A stretch of 64,000 bases of DNA from Phaeobacter sp. 11ANDIMAR09 (GCF_001294455.1 NZ_LIKT01000018.1:36222-100221), one strand, 5' to 3'; positions 8,480-17,195 are shown, counted from the first letter of the stretch. Translations and numbers: made by a program. Notes: a model not told the origin generated them from the letters alone.

Positions 8480-8875
8480 TCAGATGCGCTGCAGCAATGG
8501 TCGCAGCAGGAACTTCAGCGCGACCAGCGGGAACAGGTAGGGAAAGCGCAGCCGATAGCCCTTGGCCTTCAGGTCGCCGCGCGACACCAGCTGGCGCTGA
8601 ATGTTATCGGTCCAGCCGCGACCACGGCACCAAACCACGGCATGCCCCGCACCACCCGGCGACAGGCAATGCCAGAGCACGTATTTGAAGGTGGCCAGCG
8701 CCCACCAGAAACGCCACATCGACCGGCCTTCATAGAGCCAGACCAGCGTCAGCGAATAGTCTTCGCAGTCGCCCGCCACAGGCCCGTCACCGCCCATGAT
8801 GCGCCAGCTTTCGCCTTTGTCCGCACGATAGGTGAAGCGCCCGTTCAGGGACGCCTGAACAGCATCAGCAGCCAT
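8480..8875 (-). CDS. Transglutaminase-like cysteine protein
   Basis: A 131-residue protein with the Cys-His-Asp triad order of bacterial transglutaminase-like cysteine proteinases: G-D-C-E-D-Y (Cys near residue 37), G-H-A-V-V-W (His near 78) and W-T-D-N (Asp near 90). A hydrophobic stretch lies around residues 55-68, and the C-terminus is basic and hydrophobic. AGGAGG precedes the ATG. It sits between membrane-protein genes and the endolysin in the late operon, so a role in peptide or cell-wall modification, or in virion maturation, is possible (inference). Confidence 0.7.
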   Translation of the reverse strand: MAADAVQASLNGRFTYRADKGESWRIMGGDGPVAGDCEDYSLTLVWLYEGRSMWRFWWALATFKYVLWHCLSPGGAGHAVVWCRGRGWTDNIQRQLVSRGDLKAKGYRLRFPYLFPLVALKFLLRPLLQRI

Positions 8876-8904
8876 TGCCGCCTCCTTCGATTGTGAAAAT
8901 CAGG

Positions 8905-9390
8905 TCAGTCCGCTGGCAACCACGGGCCAGCCGCGAATAGGTTCACCTGCACCCGACCGTTCGGGCACAGGTGGAAGGCGAAGATTTCCCACCCCGCCGC
9001 ACGACCAAAGAGCGGCGCGGAAATGACCCAAGGCCCCCACACTTCCGCAATTTCGGAAGGGGGCCGCGACCCGCCACCCCAGACGGCGGTTTCGGGCGAA
9101 ACATCCAACGCGACAGGCACGCGCAAACCACTGGCGCGGACCACATAGGCCCGAAGCCCCTGATACTCGCACCGGCGCTTGACCATAGTGCCGCGCACGG
9201 TCAGCCCACCATCGACCGGTTCGGCTTCAGCGGTCACCGCATAGAACGGGGTCTGCATCGTGATGTCGCGAAACCACCGCTTGCCTGACAGGGCATCCCA
9301 CGCGGCGGAAAATCCGCTGATGACCATCACCGCCAGCAGCAGCACAATCATCGCAAAGTTCTGGCGCAATGCCGCGCGGGTGTTAATCAT
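8905..9390 (-). CDS. Membrane-anchored late protein, unknown function
   Basis: A 161-residue protein with one N-terminal membrane segment (FAMIVLLLAVMVISGFSAAW). The following part is a compact, Trp- and Gly-rich domain predicted to be outside the cytoplasm. The ATG at 9390 overlaps the stop of the preceding gene, in keeping with the coupled starts in this operon. No family is recognised. The position between holin-like and transglutaminase-like genes suggests a part in lysis or in the cell envelope. Confidence 0.65.
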   Translation of the reverse strand: MINTRAALRQNFAMIVLLLAVMVISGFSAAWDALSGKRWFRDITMQTPFYAVTAEAEPVDGGLTVRGTMVKRRCEYQGLRAYVVRASGLRVPVALDVSPETAVWGGGSRPPSEIAEVWGPWVISAPLFGRAAGWEIFAFHLCPNGRVQVNLFAAGPWLPAD

Positions 9391-9688
9391 CCTTCGGCCC
9401 CCCGCCAACCCGTCGCCGCACCATGTCCTTCACGAATTCACGATCCGCGAACAGCGCGGTGATGGTGTCCAGCAGCACCAAGGCAAAGGCCATGATGGCC
9501 AGCGCCGCTAGAACTTCGGACCCCCGCGTCAGCGGGGCCAGCGTGGGCGATAACCCATAGGACAGGAATGCAGACGCCACGGTCTTCACCGCCCGCCGCG
9601 CCAGCGGTTCCCGTTCGGCATCGCGACTCATGACATAGAAAACCATGCCGATGACCACGGCCCAATACTCAAGACTTTTTCCCAGCAA
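9383..9688 (-). CDS. Holin-like membrane protein
   Basis: A 101-residue protein with a hydrophobic N-terminus (YWAVVIGMVFYVM), a middle amphipathic stretch and a strong C-terminal segment (ALAIMAFALVLLDTITALF), then a basic tail. The start is a TTG preceded by GGGGGCAGG. Length and topology fit phage holins. It lies just after the tail hub gene, the first of the lysis-type genes. Its relation to the second candidate at 7373-7618 is unresolved. Confidence 0.65.
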   Translation of the reverse strand: MLGKSLEYWAVVIGMVFYVMSRDAEREPLARRAVKTVASAFLSYGLSPTLAPLTRGSEVLAALAIMAFALVLLDTITALFADREFVKDMVRRRVGGGPKDD

Positions 9689-9705
9689 GCCTGCCCCCTT
9701 GACTG

Positions 9706-10698
9706 TTATTCAGCCTTAAATTTGCCTGTAAAAGCGGTGCGCAGACCGCCGGATTTCGTGAAGGTGTGCGTCACCCTATCAAGGATGAATTCACGGCCAT
9801 CGACCAGCGGGCGCACCCCCGCATAGATGACGGGCTGGCCCGCCATCAGCGCCGGGCGACCGACGATCGAACACCCGGTTTCAATCAGGCCCCGCATCAT
9901 TTCGCGGGCAGCGGCCTTGGCGGCAGCGGTTGCCTCTTCCTTCGAACTGTATGGGTCGCGCAGGACATGTTCGCCGCTTGCTTCCGGGTCGGCATCCACG
10001 ATGACTTCCTGCCGCTTCGCGCCCTTGCGGTCCTGCCAATAGGCTTTGACCTTCGCAAAACGGTCCACATCGGTTTCCGACACCCGACATGACCCCTCAA
10101 TAATGGACGGCGCGAACACCAGCGACGGCGGAATGGCCGTTCCGTCCGCCAACTTTCCTGTGCCACGTTCCAGCCAAAGAAGCGTGCCGTTTTTGATGGT
10201 GAACAGCGCCCCGTGGCGCTGCGCCAGACGTTCCAGAAAGTTCAGGTCGGATTCATCCTGCTGGCCGATCCATTCATAAACATGGCCCGACACGGTATCG
10301 GAAATCTTGGACTGCAGGCCATAGTCGCCGGCCTTTTCTTCCACGATGTCCTTCACCGACGCATTGTCCCAATGCTTGGTCTTGTTCGCCTTCATTTCAG
10401 ACCGCAGGTCAGCCGAATGCCCCCTGACCGTGATGGTGTAGGGCAGGCATGCGAATTCCACCCGGTCGATGATGTAGGCCCCGACAAACCCGCCGCTAAT
10501 GCCGTTCAGGATAGTGACAGTGGCAACCGCCCCACGCCGGGGCGACTGGAAATGCGGGGCCGCGTCATTGAAAACCAGATCCAGCGTATCAGACCGGATG
10601 CCTTCGCGGTCGGTGATGGTCAGGCTGACAAGCCGGTCAAAGAACGCACCCGACACGGGCACGCCATCGACAGTCACCAGAATGCGCGGATGCGTCAT
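9706..10698 (-). CDS. D: P2-type late control protein / tail hub (GpD)
   Basis: A 330-residue homologue of P2 GpD, which in contractile tails is the baseplate hub, related to gp27 and VgrG N-terminal domains. Visible family features are the early PRILVTVDGVPV strand, the VRGHSADLR motif, and the block with Y-E-W-I-G-Q-Q-D-E-S-D-L-N-F-L-E-R-L typical of hub proteins. It starts at a TGATG overlap with the X gene. It is the last gene of the P2-like tail block in the order U-X-D. Confidence 0.9.
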   Translation of the reverse strand: MTHPRILVTVDGVPVSGAFFDRLVSLTITDREGIRSDTLDLVFNDAAPHFQSPRRGAVATVTILNGISGGFVGAYIIDRVEFACLPYTITVRGHSADLRSEMKANKTKHWDNASVKDIVEEKAGDYGLQSKISDTVSGHVYEWIGQQDESDLNFLERLAQRHGALFTIKNGTLLWLERGTGKLADGTAIPPSLVFAPSIIEGSCRVSETDVDRFAKVKAYWQDRKGAKRQEVIVDADPEASGEHVLRDPYSSKEEATAAAKAAAREMMRGLIETGCSIVGRPALMAGQPVIYAGVRPLVDGREFILDRVTHTFTKSGGLRTAFTGKFKAE

Positions 10699-10910
10699 CA
10701 GTCCCACAACCTTAATGGCCGGCCAGCCCTATCCTGCACCACCATGTCGGGCAGGGTGATTTCAGTACCCACCGGCAATCGGTGGGCCACGGCTTTGATA
10801 TGCGGGTTCGCCTCGAGTACCCGCTCGACCGCACCCGCCTGCGCCCCGTACTCGCGTAGGCAAATCAGGTCCAACGCATCCCCGGCGGTGGTCACGTAAA
10901 CACTGGCCAT
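10698..10910 (-). CDS. X: Tail protein X (LysM-like)
   Basis: A 70-residue protein of the GpX family, a short LysM-like domain with ALDLICLREYG and the late TEITLPD motif. In P2 it is essential for tail formation. Stop and start overlap its neighbours on both sides (U upstream, D downstream). Confidence 0.85.
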   Translation of the reverse strand: MASVYVTTAGDALDLICLREYGAQAGAVERVLEANPHIKAVAHRLPVGTEITLPDMVVQDRAGRPLRLWD

Positions 10911-11332
10911 CAGAAAATCCCCAGCAGTGACAGCAGGCTGAACCCGGCCCCGATGCGCTTCACTTCTATGGTGAAGGCATTGCGGCCCGGTGTGCCGTAG
11001 CGGTCATGGAACGCGCGGTCTTCATCGACCTTCTGGATGGCGTGACTGCCAAAGACCTTGCCACCCAAGGACACCAGCATCAGCGGCACCCCGGATTTCG
11101 CGGCCAGCCGCACGCCTTCCAATGTGCCAGCCCCGCCGAATTCCTGCGGGAACAGCACGCCATTGATGGTCACCACTTCGGTGCGGGGTCCGGTCCACTG
11201 CAGGGCGTTCAGCCGCCCCGCAGTTTCGATTTCAGCCCACGTGGTGTCCAGCTTGCGCCCAACTCCGGTGTAACCGAAGCCGTGGGCACGAAACATGAAT
11301 GGCCCCAAGGCCATGGTCACAGGTCCAGCCAT
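10910..11332 (-). CDS. U: Tail protein U
   Basis: A 140-residue protein of the GpU family. Visible features are an early M-A-L-G-P-F-M-F-R, W-A-E-I near residue 32, the middle G-P-R-T-E-V-V-T-I-N-G-V-L-F-P, and a C-terminal F-T-I-E-V-K-R. GpU is needed for tail completion in P2-like phages. The ATG at 11314 is a possible alternative start. It lies between tape measure and X, as in P2. Confidence 0.88.
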   Translation of the reverse strand: MAGPVTMALGPFMFRAHGFGYTGVGRKLDTTWAEIETAGRLNALQWTGPRTEVVTINGVLFPQEFGGAGTLEGVRLAAKSGVPLMLVSLGGKVFGSHAIQKVDEDRAFHDRYGTPGRNAFTIEVKRIGAGFSLLSLLGIF

Positions 11333-11341
11333 CTCACCCCC

Positions 11342-14300
11342 TTAGTCGGAAAAACTGGCAGACATCGTGGCCGCGACACGCTGCCCGAGACGTTCAGACA
11401 CAAGGTCCGCGATGGCGTCAGGGTCGGACACGCCGGACGGCACCTGAATGTTGATGCCGCCATTGATTTCCACTCGCACTTCGCCCTTTGGCATAGCGCC
11501 GTACGGGCCTTGCGCCGCAGCCGGGGCCGCAAGCGCCGAACTGGTCAGCACCGCAAGGCTGGCAGCGCGAAGCCCCTGCGCCCCACGATGCAGCCGCGCA
11601 AGGTCGGGGTTGCCGTCAACCGGTCGCGGGGCCGATGCGGACAGGTATGACCGGAAGGCCGACTGTGCCTGTCCAACATTCAGAACGCCGCCCGACCGAC
11701 TTGGAACGAACCACTCCGAACGCGGGGTGTTTTCGTTCACAAGATAGGGCAGGCCAGTGCGAACGGGGCCACCACGGGCGCGGGCACCGGCGGGCTGCGG
11801 CGTAACCGTTGCCCTGATTTCAGCGCCAGACACGGCCCGCAGGTTTGCCAGCATTTGGGCAATCAGGTCATTGGCCCGCTCAATAGATGCCGTGCCGATT
11901 TCAGGCGCGACATCTGTTCTATGGATGACCTGAAGGGCCGTTGCCAAATCGCCCGCGCGCCCTTCGGCATTCGACAGTTCCGCTTCCACCTTCTGCAAGT
12001 CCCTGCGGCGGGCGTCCATGGTCTGTTGCAACGGCATCGCCATGGTTTCAGCCATTGGACCTTCGCCAAGGTTGTCGATTTCGCCCTGAATGCCCGCGAT
12101 TTCATCGCGCAGGCTGGCGGCATAGTCTCGCAGCTCCTGCAGATGCGCAGGGGTCGGAAGCGGTCCAGAGTGGATGACCGAAACAACCGTTTCCGCCGCC
12201 GCCCGCTCTGCAGCAGGCAATTGGTCGAAGCCGGGCGCATCCATCACGGTCGGAACCGGCGCTGCGGGTTCGTCTTCGGTGCCCATCAGCCACTTCAGCC
12301 AATCCGGCGGCTCCGGCCACTTGATCAGACCGGCGAAATCAATTTCACCGATGAAGTTCCAGTTCCACTCCGGCAGGAAGTCCGACCATTCGAACCCAAA
12401 CCAGTCCGACCAAGGGATGTTCGGAATGAACCGTACCCATGAAATCGGGCTGATGTAGGTCAGCCAGTCAAACGTCAGCCAACGCGACCAATCGACATCG
12501 GAAATCCATTCCGGCCAGTCGATTGCCGACACGAATTCAGACCAATCAACTTCAGGCAACCAGCCTTCCCACGAAAAGGCACCCCAGATGCGATGCCAGT
12601 CAATCGACGGCAGGTATTCATCCCATCCCAGCGGCTTAATCAGGAAGTGCCACAGCAGTTCGCCAGCCAATGTGGCCCAGCCAATCACGGGGATGAAACG
12701 CAAAGCGCCACGGCCAAGCCACGAAAGCGGACGGATCAGCGAAGTCCAACGAAGCCCGCCTGCCAGCGAAGCCCAACGAATGGACGGAATCAACCCTGCT
12801 GCCCAACGAATGGGCGTTACTAGGCTTGCAAGGCGGAACCGAGGCAGACGGCGCAACAGCCCAAACCGACCGGCCAGACTTGCGATGTTGCCACCCGCGA
12901 AGATGGCACGCGCACCAAGCCCAACCAGCCCGAAGCGCAGAACCGCCATGGTGCCGATAAGGCCCGCCGCTGCCGTCAGAAGGGCACCACCGGCAATCGC
13001 CAGTCCCCCAACCGCCGCAGCACCGATGACCAGCCACTTGGTCAGCTTCGGGTGTTCCTTGGTCCACGCCACCATCCGGTCGATGACGCCCTGCGACATT
13101 TCCAGAAGGTCATTCAGCGGCGGCAGAACAACTTCCCCGATACTCATACCAAGGCGGGCCATTTGGTTCCGCATCAGTTGAAGGTTGTTCGCCGTGGTTT
13201 CCGCGCGGGCCGCATATTCAGCTTCAGCGCTGCCCAGATACTGGCGCTCTTCCGCGACCATAGACAGAAGCTGCGGCAACAGTTCCGCGTTGTTAATCAG
13301 CTTGGTCAGTTCACGCGCCTCATCACCAAATAGGTCAGACATCACCGATGCCTGCATATGTTCCGGCAATTCCCGAAGGCGCTGAAGCACGTCAGCAGTC
13401 GTGCCGACTGCATCACGCTGCATGTCACGGGCGATCTGTTCGGCGTCAAGGCCAAGGGCTTGCATCGCTTCAGACTGCCGCTTGGTCGCACTTGCACCGC
13501 GCGTCAGCGCCCGCCCCATGTTGCGGAAGGATGTGGCGGCGGTATCCGCACCAGCCCCTGCCGCGATCATTGCAGCGCCTATGGCAAGCGTTTCAGTGTT
13601 GCTGAAGCCGAACGTCGCGCCGGATGCACCCGCGCGGTTCACAAAGTCCAACGTTTGGTCAGCACGTGCGGCAGAATTGTTCGACAGATGGTTCATGGCA
13701 TCGAACAGGGAGCCTGTTTCGTCCAGCGTCAGCCCCATGGCGGTCTTGATGCTGGCCATGGATGTACCCGCAAGGTCCGCAGAAATATCGAACGCCACGC
13801 CGATCTTCGCCGCCATTTCAGCAAAGCGCGTCAGTTCTTCGCGGGCGATGCCCGACTGGCCACCAGCCGCCACGATTTGCGCCAGACCGTCCGCTGCCAT
13901 TGGAATGCGGGTGGACAGATCCAGAATGTCATCGGACATCTGCGTGAAGGATTCCGGCGTGTCGAAATCCACCACCTTGCGGACATCGGACATCGCGCTT
14001 TCAAATTCGATGGCCTGCTGCACAGGGCCGGACAGCGCCGTCATAATGCGGCGACCGGTCATCATCGAGGCATTGCCGACAAACGAAAGGTTTGCCGCCG
14101 TGGCCAGCGACCGGTCCATGCGTTCCCGCGCCTCCGCAATACGAGTCTGCATCGTTTCAAGGCGGCGCATGCGCTCCATCTGGCGACCGAAGGCCGTGGT
14201 CGCGCCATCTAGCGCTCCGGCCAGCCGCCGCTGTTCCCCGGCAAGATCGCCAGTGTTCACACCCGCTTGGCGCAGCTGCCCCTGCAGGCCGGACAGCGCT

Positions 14301-14650
14301 CGGCGGTTCTTCTGGTGCTGCTGCTCAAGTCGGTCTGCGGTCGCACGTGCCCGCTCAAATTCACGGCGCATCTGCGCGGTCGGATTGCGAGTGGTGATGA
14401 TCGCATGCTGTAGCTGGCGAACACGTTCCCGCGCACGCCCCAAGGCTTCACCGGATTGGCTGACAACCTGCTGCTGTTTGCGGAAATCTTCAATCAGCCG
14501 AAGCGGGCCGCGCAACCCCTGAAGGCGGCTCATTTCGGTGCGCACACCATCTGCGAAACGCCCTGTAACCGTCCGCATATTGTGCAGCATGCCGGAATAC
14601 TGATCCACCGCCTTGATGGTCAGCTGCGTTTCGATGCGCTTGGTCGCCAT
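11342..14650 (-). CDS. Tail tape measure protein with Trp-rich segment
   Basis: A 1102-residue protein, the longest in the prophage, placed after the tube and chaperone genes. Residues about 50-180 are coiled coil. About 220-480 form the conserved tape measure domain (family TIGR01760-like, with AIEFESAMSDVRKV). A glycine/alanine-rich hydrophobic stretch lies near 530-565. Residues about 605-775 carry an unusual run of roughly 26 tryptophans in short repeats of the type P-S-I-D-W, P-E-V-D-W, S-A-I-D-W. The C-terminus has another helical part. Its length sets tail length. The hydrophobic part may cross the host membrane during DNA entry (family knowledge). Confidence 0.92.
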   Translation of the reverse strand: MATKRIETQLTIKAVDQYSGMLHNMRTVTGRFADGVRTEMSRLQGLRGPLRLIEDFRKQQQVVSQSGEALGRARERVRQLQHAIITTRNPTAQMRREFERARATADRLEQQHQKNRRALSGLQGQLRQAGVNTGDLAGEQRRLAGALDGATTAFGRQMERMRRLETMQTRIAEARERMDRSLATAANLSFVGNASMMTGRRIMTALSGPVQQAIEFESAMSDVRKVVDFDTPESFTQMSDDILDLSTRIPMAADGLAQIVAAGGQSGIAREELTRFAEMAAKIGVAFDISADLAGTSMASIKTAMGLTLDETGSLFDAMNHLSNNSAARADQTLDFVNRAGASGATFGFSNTETLAIGAAMIAAGAGADTAATSFRNMGRALTRGASATKRQSEAMQALGLDAEQIARDMQRDAVGTTADVLQRLRELPEHMQASVMSDLFGDEARELTKLINNAELLPQLLSMVAEERQYLGSAEAEYAARAETTANNLQLMRNQMARLGMSIGEVVLPPLNDLLEMSQGVIDRMVAWTKEHPKLTKWLVIGAAAVGGLAIAGGALLTAAAGLIGTMAVLRFGLVGLGARAIFAGGNIASLAGRFGLLRRLPRFRLASLVTPIRWAAGLIPSIRWASLAGGLRWTSLIRPLSWLGRGALRFIPVIGWATLAGELLWHFLIKPLGWDEYLPSIDWHRIWGAFSWEGWLPEVDWSEFVSAIDWPEWISDVDWSRWLTFDWLTYISPISWVRFIPNIPWSDWFGFEWSDFLPEWNWNFIGEIDFAGLIKWPEPPDWLKWLMGTEDEPAAPVPTVMDAPGFDQLPAAERAAAETVVSVIHSGPLPTPAHLQELRDYAASLRDEIAGIQGEIDNLGEGPMAETMAMPLQQTMDARRRDLQKVEAELSNAEGRAGDLATALQVIHRTDVAPEIGTASIERANDLIAQMLANLRAVSGAEIRATVTPQPAGARARGGPVRTGLPYLVNENTPRSEWFVPSRSGGVLNVGQAQSAFRSYLSASAPRPVDGNPDLARLHRGAQGLRAASLAVLTSSALAAPAAAQGPYGAMPKGEVRVEINGGINIQVPSGVSDPDAIADLVSERLGQRVAATMSASFSD

Positions 14651-14701
14651 GGGTCACCCACTCACATTGCAATTTTAGGAGGAAATGCCTATATTTAGGC
14701 C

Positions 14702-14920
14702 ATGGAATTTTTTGCGATGATCTTTGCCATCTTGATGATTGCCGCCGCTATCGCGGCGATAATACTTGTCGGAATGTTTGCTGGCGGGATTTGGGGTGCA
14801 CTGGCCTTCGCAGCACTGCTGGTGGTGACCTATCGCGCCATGACGTATCAGAGCGGGCCAGCCCGCCCGATGAAGCGCGACCAGCTGAACGCTTTCCAGC
14901 GCCCATTGTCTGACGACTGA
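14702..14920 (+). CDS. Small two-helix membrane protein on the opposite strand
   Basis: A 72-residue reading frame on the + strand within the minus-strand tail operon, between tape measure and E'. It encodes two hydrophobic segments (about 6-26 and 30-44) and a hydrophilic tail ending in LSDD. It fits exactly in the gap between flanking minus genes and has sensible codon use. AGGAGG at 14678 is 18 bp from the ATG, further than usual. It could be an independently expressed moron. No family is recognised. Confidence 0.5.
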   Translation: MEFFAMIFAILMIAAAIAAIILVGMFAGGIWGALAFAALLVVTYRAMTYQSGPARPMKRDQLNAFQRPLSDD

Positions 14921-14922
14921 CG

Positions 14923-15371
14923 CTATTCGAATTTCAGGCGGGTCGCCTCCCACACATCACGGGCCGTATCTTGCCAGATGTGGAATTCACTGACCTTCAT
15001 GGCCAACACCTGCGGAAGCGGGGTCGCCAGCGACTTTGCGACGAACCCCGCGGCAAAGCGCAGGTCTTTCGCTACTTTGCCGGTTTCCCGTTTCCCGCAT
15101 CAGATCCCTGCTGCGCGGCCACGTGGGCCTGATAGGGTTCCAGAACGCGCTTGCCGATTTCGCGGAAATCGCTTTCCTTGACCTTCAGCATCACCGCGCG
15201 GTCCACGCCCGCCATGCCCGCCAACAGAATGGCGGTCTGTTCTGCAGGCGACTTCGCCTCTTCGACCGCGATGCTGGTGCCGAGGTCCGGTTCATCGAAC
15301 ACCAGCTTTTCGATGGTTTTGCCACCCATGGTGACGGGGCGCTGAAGGGTCACTTCAATTGGATAATCCAT
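14923..15371 (-). CDS. Tail assembly chaperone E-E' fusion (by -1 frameshift)
   Basis: The second frame downstream of gene E stays open through E's stop to a TAG at 14923. It encodes a P2 E'-like peptide (with A-A-G-F-V-A-K-S, then F-H-I-W-Q-D-T and W-E-A-T-R-L). It has no good start of its own. A -1 shift at the GGGAAAC heptamer joins E to this frame and gives a protein of about 149 residues. In P2, lambda and relatives, the short and fused products are both needed to load the tape measure during tail tube assembly. Confidence 0.82.
15072..15371 (-). CDS. E: Tail assembly chaperone E
   Basis: A 99-residue protein of the phage tail GpE/gp41 family (V-T-L-Q-R-P-V and the middle L-A-G-M-A-G-V-D-R). 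It sits between the tube gene and the tape measure. A slippery heptamer near its 3' end allows production of the longer E-E' form. It ends with a hydrophilic tail rich in Q, G and K, just before its TAG. Confidence 0.85.
   Translation of the reverse strand: MDYPIEVTLQRPVTMGGKTIEKLVFDEPDLGTSIAVEEAKSPAEQTAILLAGMAGVDRAVMLKVKESDFREIGKRVLEPYQAHVAAQQGSDAGNGKPAK
15090..15096 (-). promoter_or_regulatory. Slippery heptamer GGGAAAC for -1 frameshift
   Basis: Read on the minus strand, the zero frame is GCG GGA AAC, which gives the X-XXY-YYZ heptamer G GGA AAC. A second GGGAAAC follows immediately but is in the wrong frame. The E stop codon lies 16 bp downstream, and the -1 frame continues for about 55 codons. 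GGGAAAC-type sites are well established in viral and phage -1 frameshifting. Confidence 0.8.
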
Positions 15372-15380
15372 GGTGCCCCC

Positions 15381-15887
15381 TTACAGCAGCAGCGCGGCGC
15401 GGATGTCGCCGGTCTGGCTGACGCCGCCCACCGAGAAATCGAAATCGTCAATCTCGAAGATTTCCGACCCGTCGATTTCCAGCTTGGCATAGTTCTGCAC
15501 CACGGTGCACTTCAGTTCGGCCTTGTCGCCGGGTTTCCAGTTCCCGGCATCGCCCGCGACGAGGCGACCACGCACGTAGTAGACGGCACTGTGCGTCACA
15601 CCGTCTTCATCGACATGGGCACCGGTGACCATGAAACCATGTTCGGTGCCGGGCTTGCCGGTCATCAGCTTCAGGGTGGCGGGGTCGAAGGCGGTCAGGG
15701 TGAATTCAAGGTCATCATGTTCATAACCCATACTGGCCTTGCGTTCCTTAATCATGCCGCCGTTGCGGAAACTTTCGGTCTTTTCCTTCGGCATCGAAAT
15801 CGACACTTCGGAAAACTGACCGACCTTCACGTCTTCATTGGCCCACAGGGCGCAGTTCCGCAGGATGTAAGCGGGGGTGGATTTCAT
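15381..15887 (-). CDS. FII: Tail tube protein (FII)
   Basis: A 168-residue major tail tube protein of the P2 FII type. Family-like features are the start M-K-S-T-P-A-Y-I-L-R-N, V-S-I-S-M-P-K, the Y-E-H-D-D-L-E-F-T-L-T block and a C-terminal E-I-D-D-F-D-F. It directly follows the sheath gene, as in P2. GGAGTAACAGCC upstream of the ATG supports the start. Confidence 0.92.
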   Translation of the reverse strand: MKSTPAYILRNCALWANEDVKVGQFSEVSISMPKEKTESFRNGGMIKERKASMGYEHDDLEFTLTAFDPATLKLMTGKPGTEHGFMVTGAHVDEDGVTHSAVYYVRGRLVAGDAGNWKPGDKAELKCTVVQNYAKLEIDGSEIFEIDDFDFSVGGVSQTGDIRAALLL

Positions 15888-15971
15888 GGCTGTTACTCCT
15901 TCTCAGCGCAGCTTAAAGGGGCGAACGCACCGGCGGCGCATTCGCCTTGTTCACTCACCGGTGGCGCAGGC

Positions 15972-17150
15972 TTACGCCGCCGCCTTCAGCGCTTCCTTGG
16001 TCAGTTCCAGATAATACTGGATGTTGCGGTGCGTGATGAACCGGATGTCTTCCATCGGGGCGGGCGGCTCAAATTCCATGGACAGGGTGATTTTCCCCGC
16101 CGCCATTTCGGTCGGCTCGTTCAGGGTTTCGTCAATCCAGACGCGACCGCCCAGAATGGCCCCGGATGCCTTGAAGGTCCGCATCGCCGCGTTGCCGCTT
16201 TCCAGCATGAACTTCAGGTTGCCCGCCGAGAACGGCTTATCCACAAATTCCAGATACGCCTTTTCGATGGCTTCATTGATGAAGTCCGCCGTCCGGCGCA
16301 CCGACAGGAACACCCACAGGTCATCGGTGGTGGCGGCGCGGTTGCCCCATGTGATGAAGCCGGACCCCATGTTGATGATGGTGCCCACATGGTTTTCGTT
16401 CAGATAGTTCGCCTGCAGCCCGTAGGTCACAGTCCGCGACGCGCCGCCGATGCCGTTGATGTTCTTGTTCGACAGCGAATGCCAGAACCCCAGATTGGTA
16501 TCGACGCGGGCCTGAACGCCGGCGAACCGGGCCGACGCCGGGCGGGCCACATAGGCGCTGGTGGCGGTGTTCCAGACCAGCACCTTGGGGTCCACCACAT
16601 AGACACGCTGCGACCCGATCAGGTCGCGATAGGCGATGGCATCGGCATCGGTGGTGTCCGGCCCATCGACAAAAGCCACGGCCTTCAGCTGGTCCAGCAC
16701 ACCAATCAGTTCGGCCACCACCGGATTGGCGGTCACACCGTCCCCGCTGGTAAAGCCCGGAATCGCAATCAGGCGGGGCTTGATGCCCAGCTGCGCTTCG
16801 GCCTTTTTCAGCGCGTGCACGCCGGTCAGCTGCGTAGCGTCGCCCACCAGATTGGACATGGTGGCGGCGGTGTCCACGCCCTCATCGACACGGATGACGA
16901 TGGTGTAAGCACCGATCTGGTCAAACACATCATCGACCGCATCCTTCAAGGTGCCCGCATCCCCAAGGTCAGCCGCCGCAGCAGGATTGCCCGTAAGCAG
17001 CACCGGGGTGTTCAGCGGGAACTTGGTCGCGTCCGCATCGGGCGCGGTGCCCAAGAGGCCGACCACTGCGGTTTGCGCGATCTGCACCAGCACCGGGGTT
17101 TCATTGGACTCCTGCAGGCGGGTGCCGTGGTGGAAGCTAAGAAAGCTCAT
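15972..17150 (-). CDS. FI: Contractile tail sheath protein (FI)
   Basis: A 392-residue sheath protein. It begins MSFLSFHHGTRLQE, has the early domain with V-V-G-L-L-G-T-A-P, the central VRRTADFINEAIEKAYLEF motif (about 290-310) and the C-terminal M-E-F-E-P-P-A-P-M-E-D-I-R-F typical of P2 FI-like sheaths. The ATG at 17150 follows GGAGACGAAG. This gene makes the phage a myovirus. Confidence 0.95.
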   Translation of the reverse strand: MSFLSFHHGTRLQESNETPVLVQIAQTAVVGLLGTAPDADATKFPLNTPVLLTGNPAAAADLGDAGTLKDAVDDVFDQIGAYTIVIRVDEGVDTAATMSNLVGDATQLTGVHALKKAEAQLGIKPRLIAIPGFTSGDGVTANPVVAELIGVLDQLKAVAFVDGPDTTDADAIAYRDLIGSQRVYVVDPKVLVWNTATSAYVARPASARFAGVQARVDTNLGFWHSLSNKNINGIGGASRTVTYGLQANYLNENHVGTIINMGSGFITWGNRAATTDDLWVFLSVRRTADFINEAIEKAYLEFVDKPFSAGNLKFMLESGNAAMRTFKASGAILGGRVWIDETLNEPTEMAAGKITLSMEFEPPAPMEDIRFITHRNIQYYLELTKEALKAAA

Positions 17151-17160
17151 CTTCGTCTCC

Positions 17161-17195
17161 TTTGACAAAAGAAAACCCGGCACTCCTCAGCCGGG
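17161..17195 (-). terminator. Intrinsic terminator between fibre genes and sheath
   Basis: On the minus strand, a 6-bp stem (CCCGGC/GCCGGG, 17176-17195) with an 8-nt loop is followed by TTTTCTTTTG. It lies after the last fibre gene and before the sheath gene, so it may lower expression from fibre to sheath, or a new promoter may lie nearby. Confidence 0.5.
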
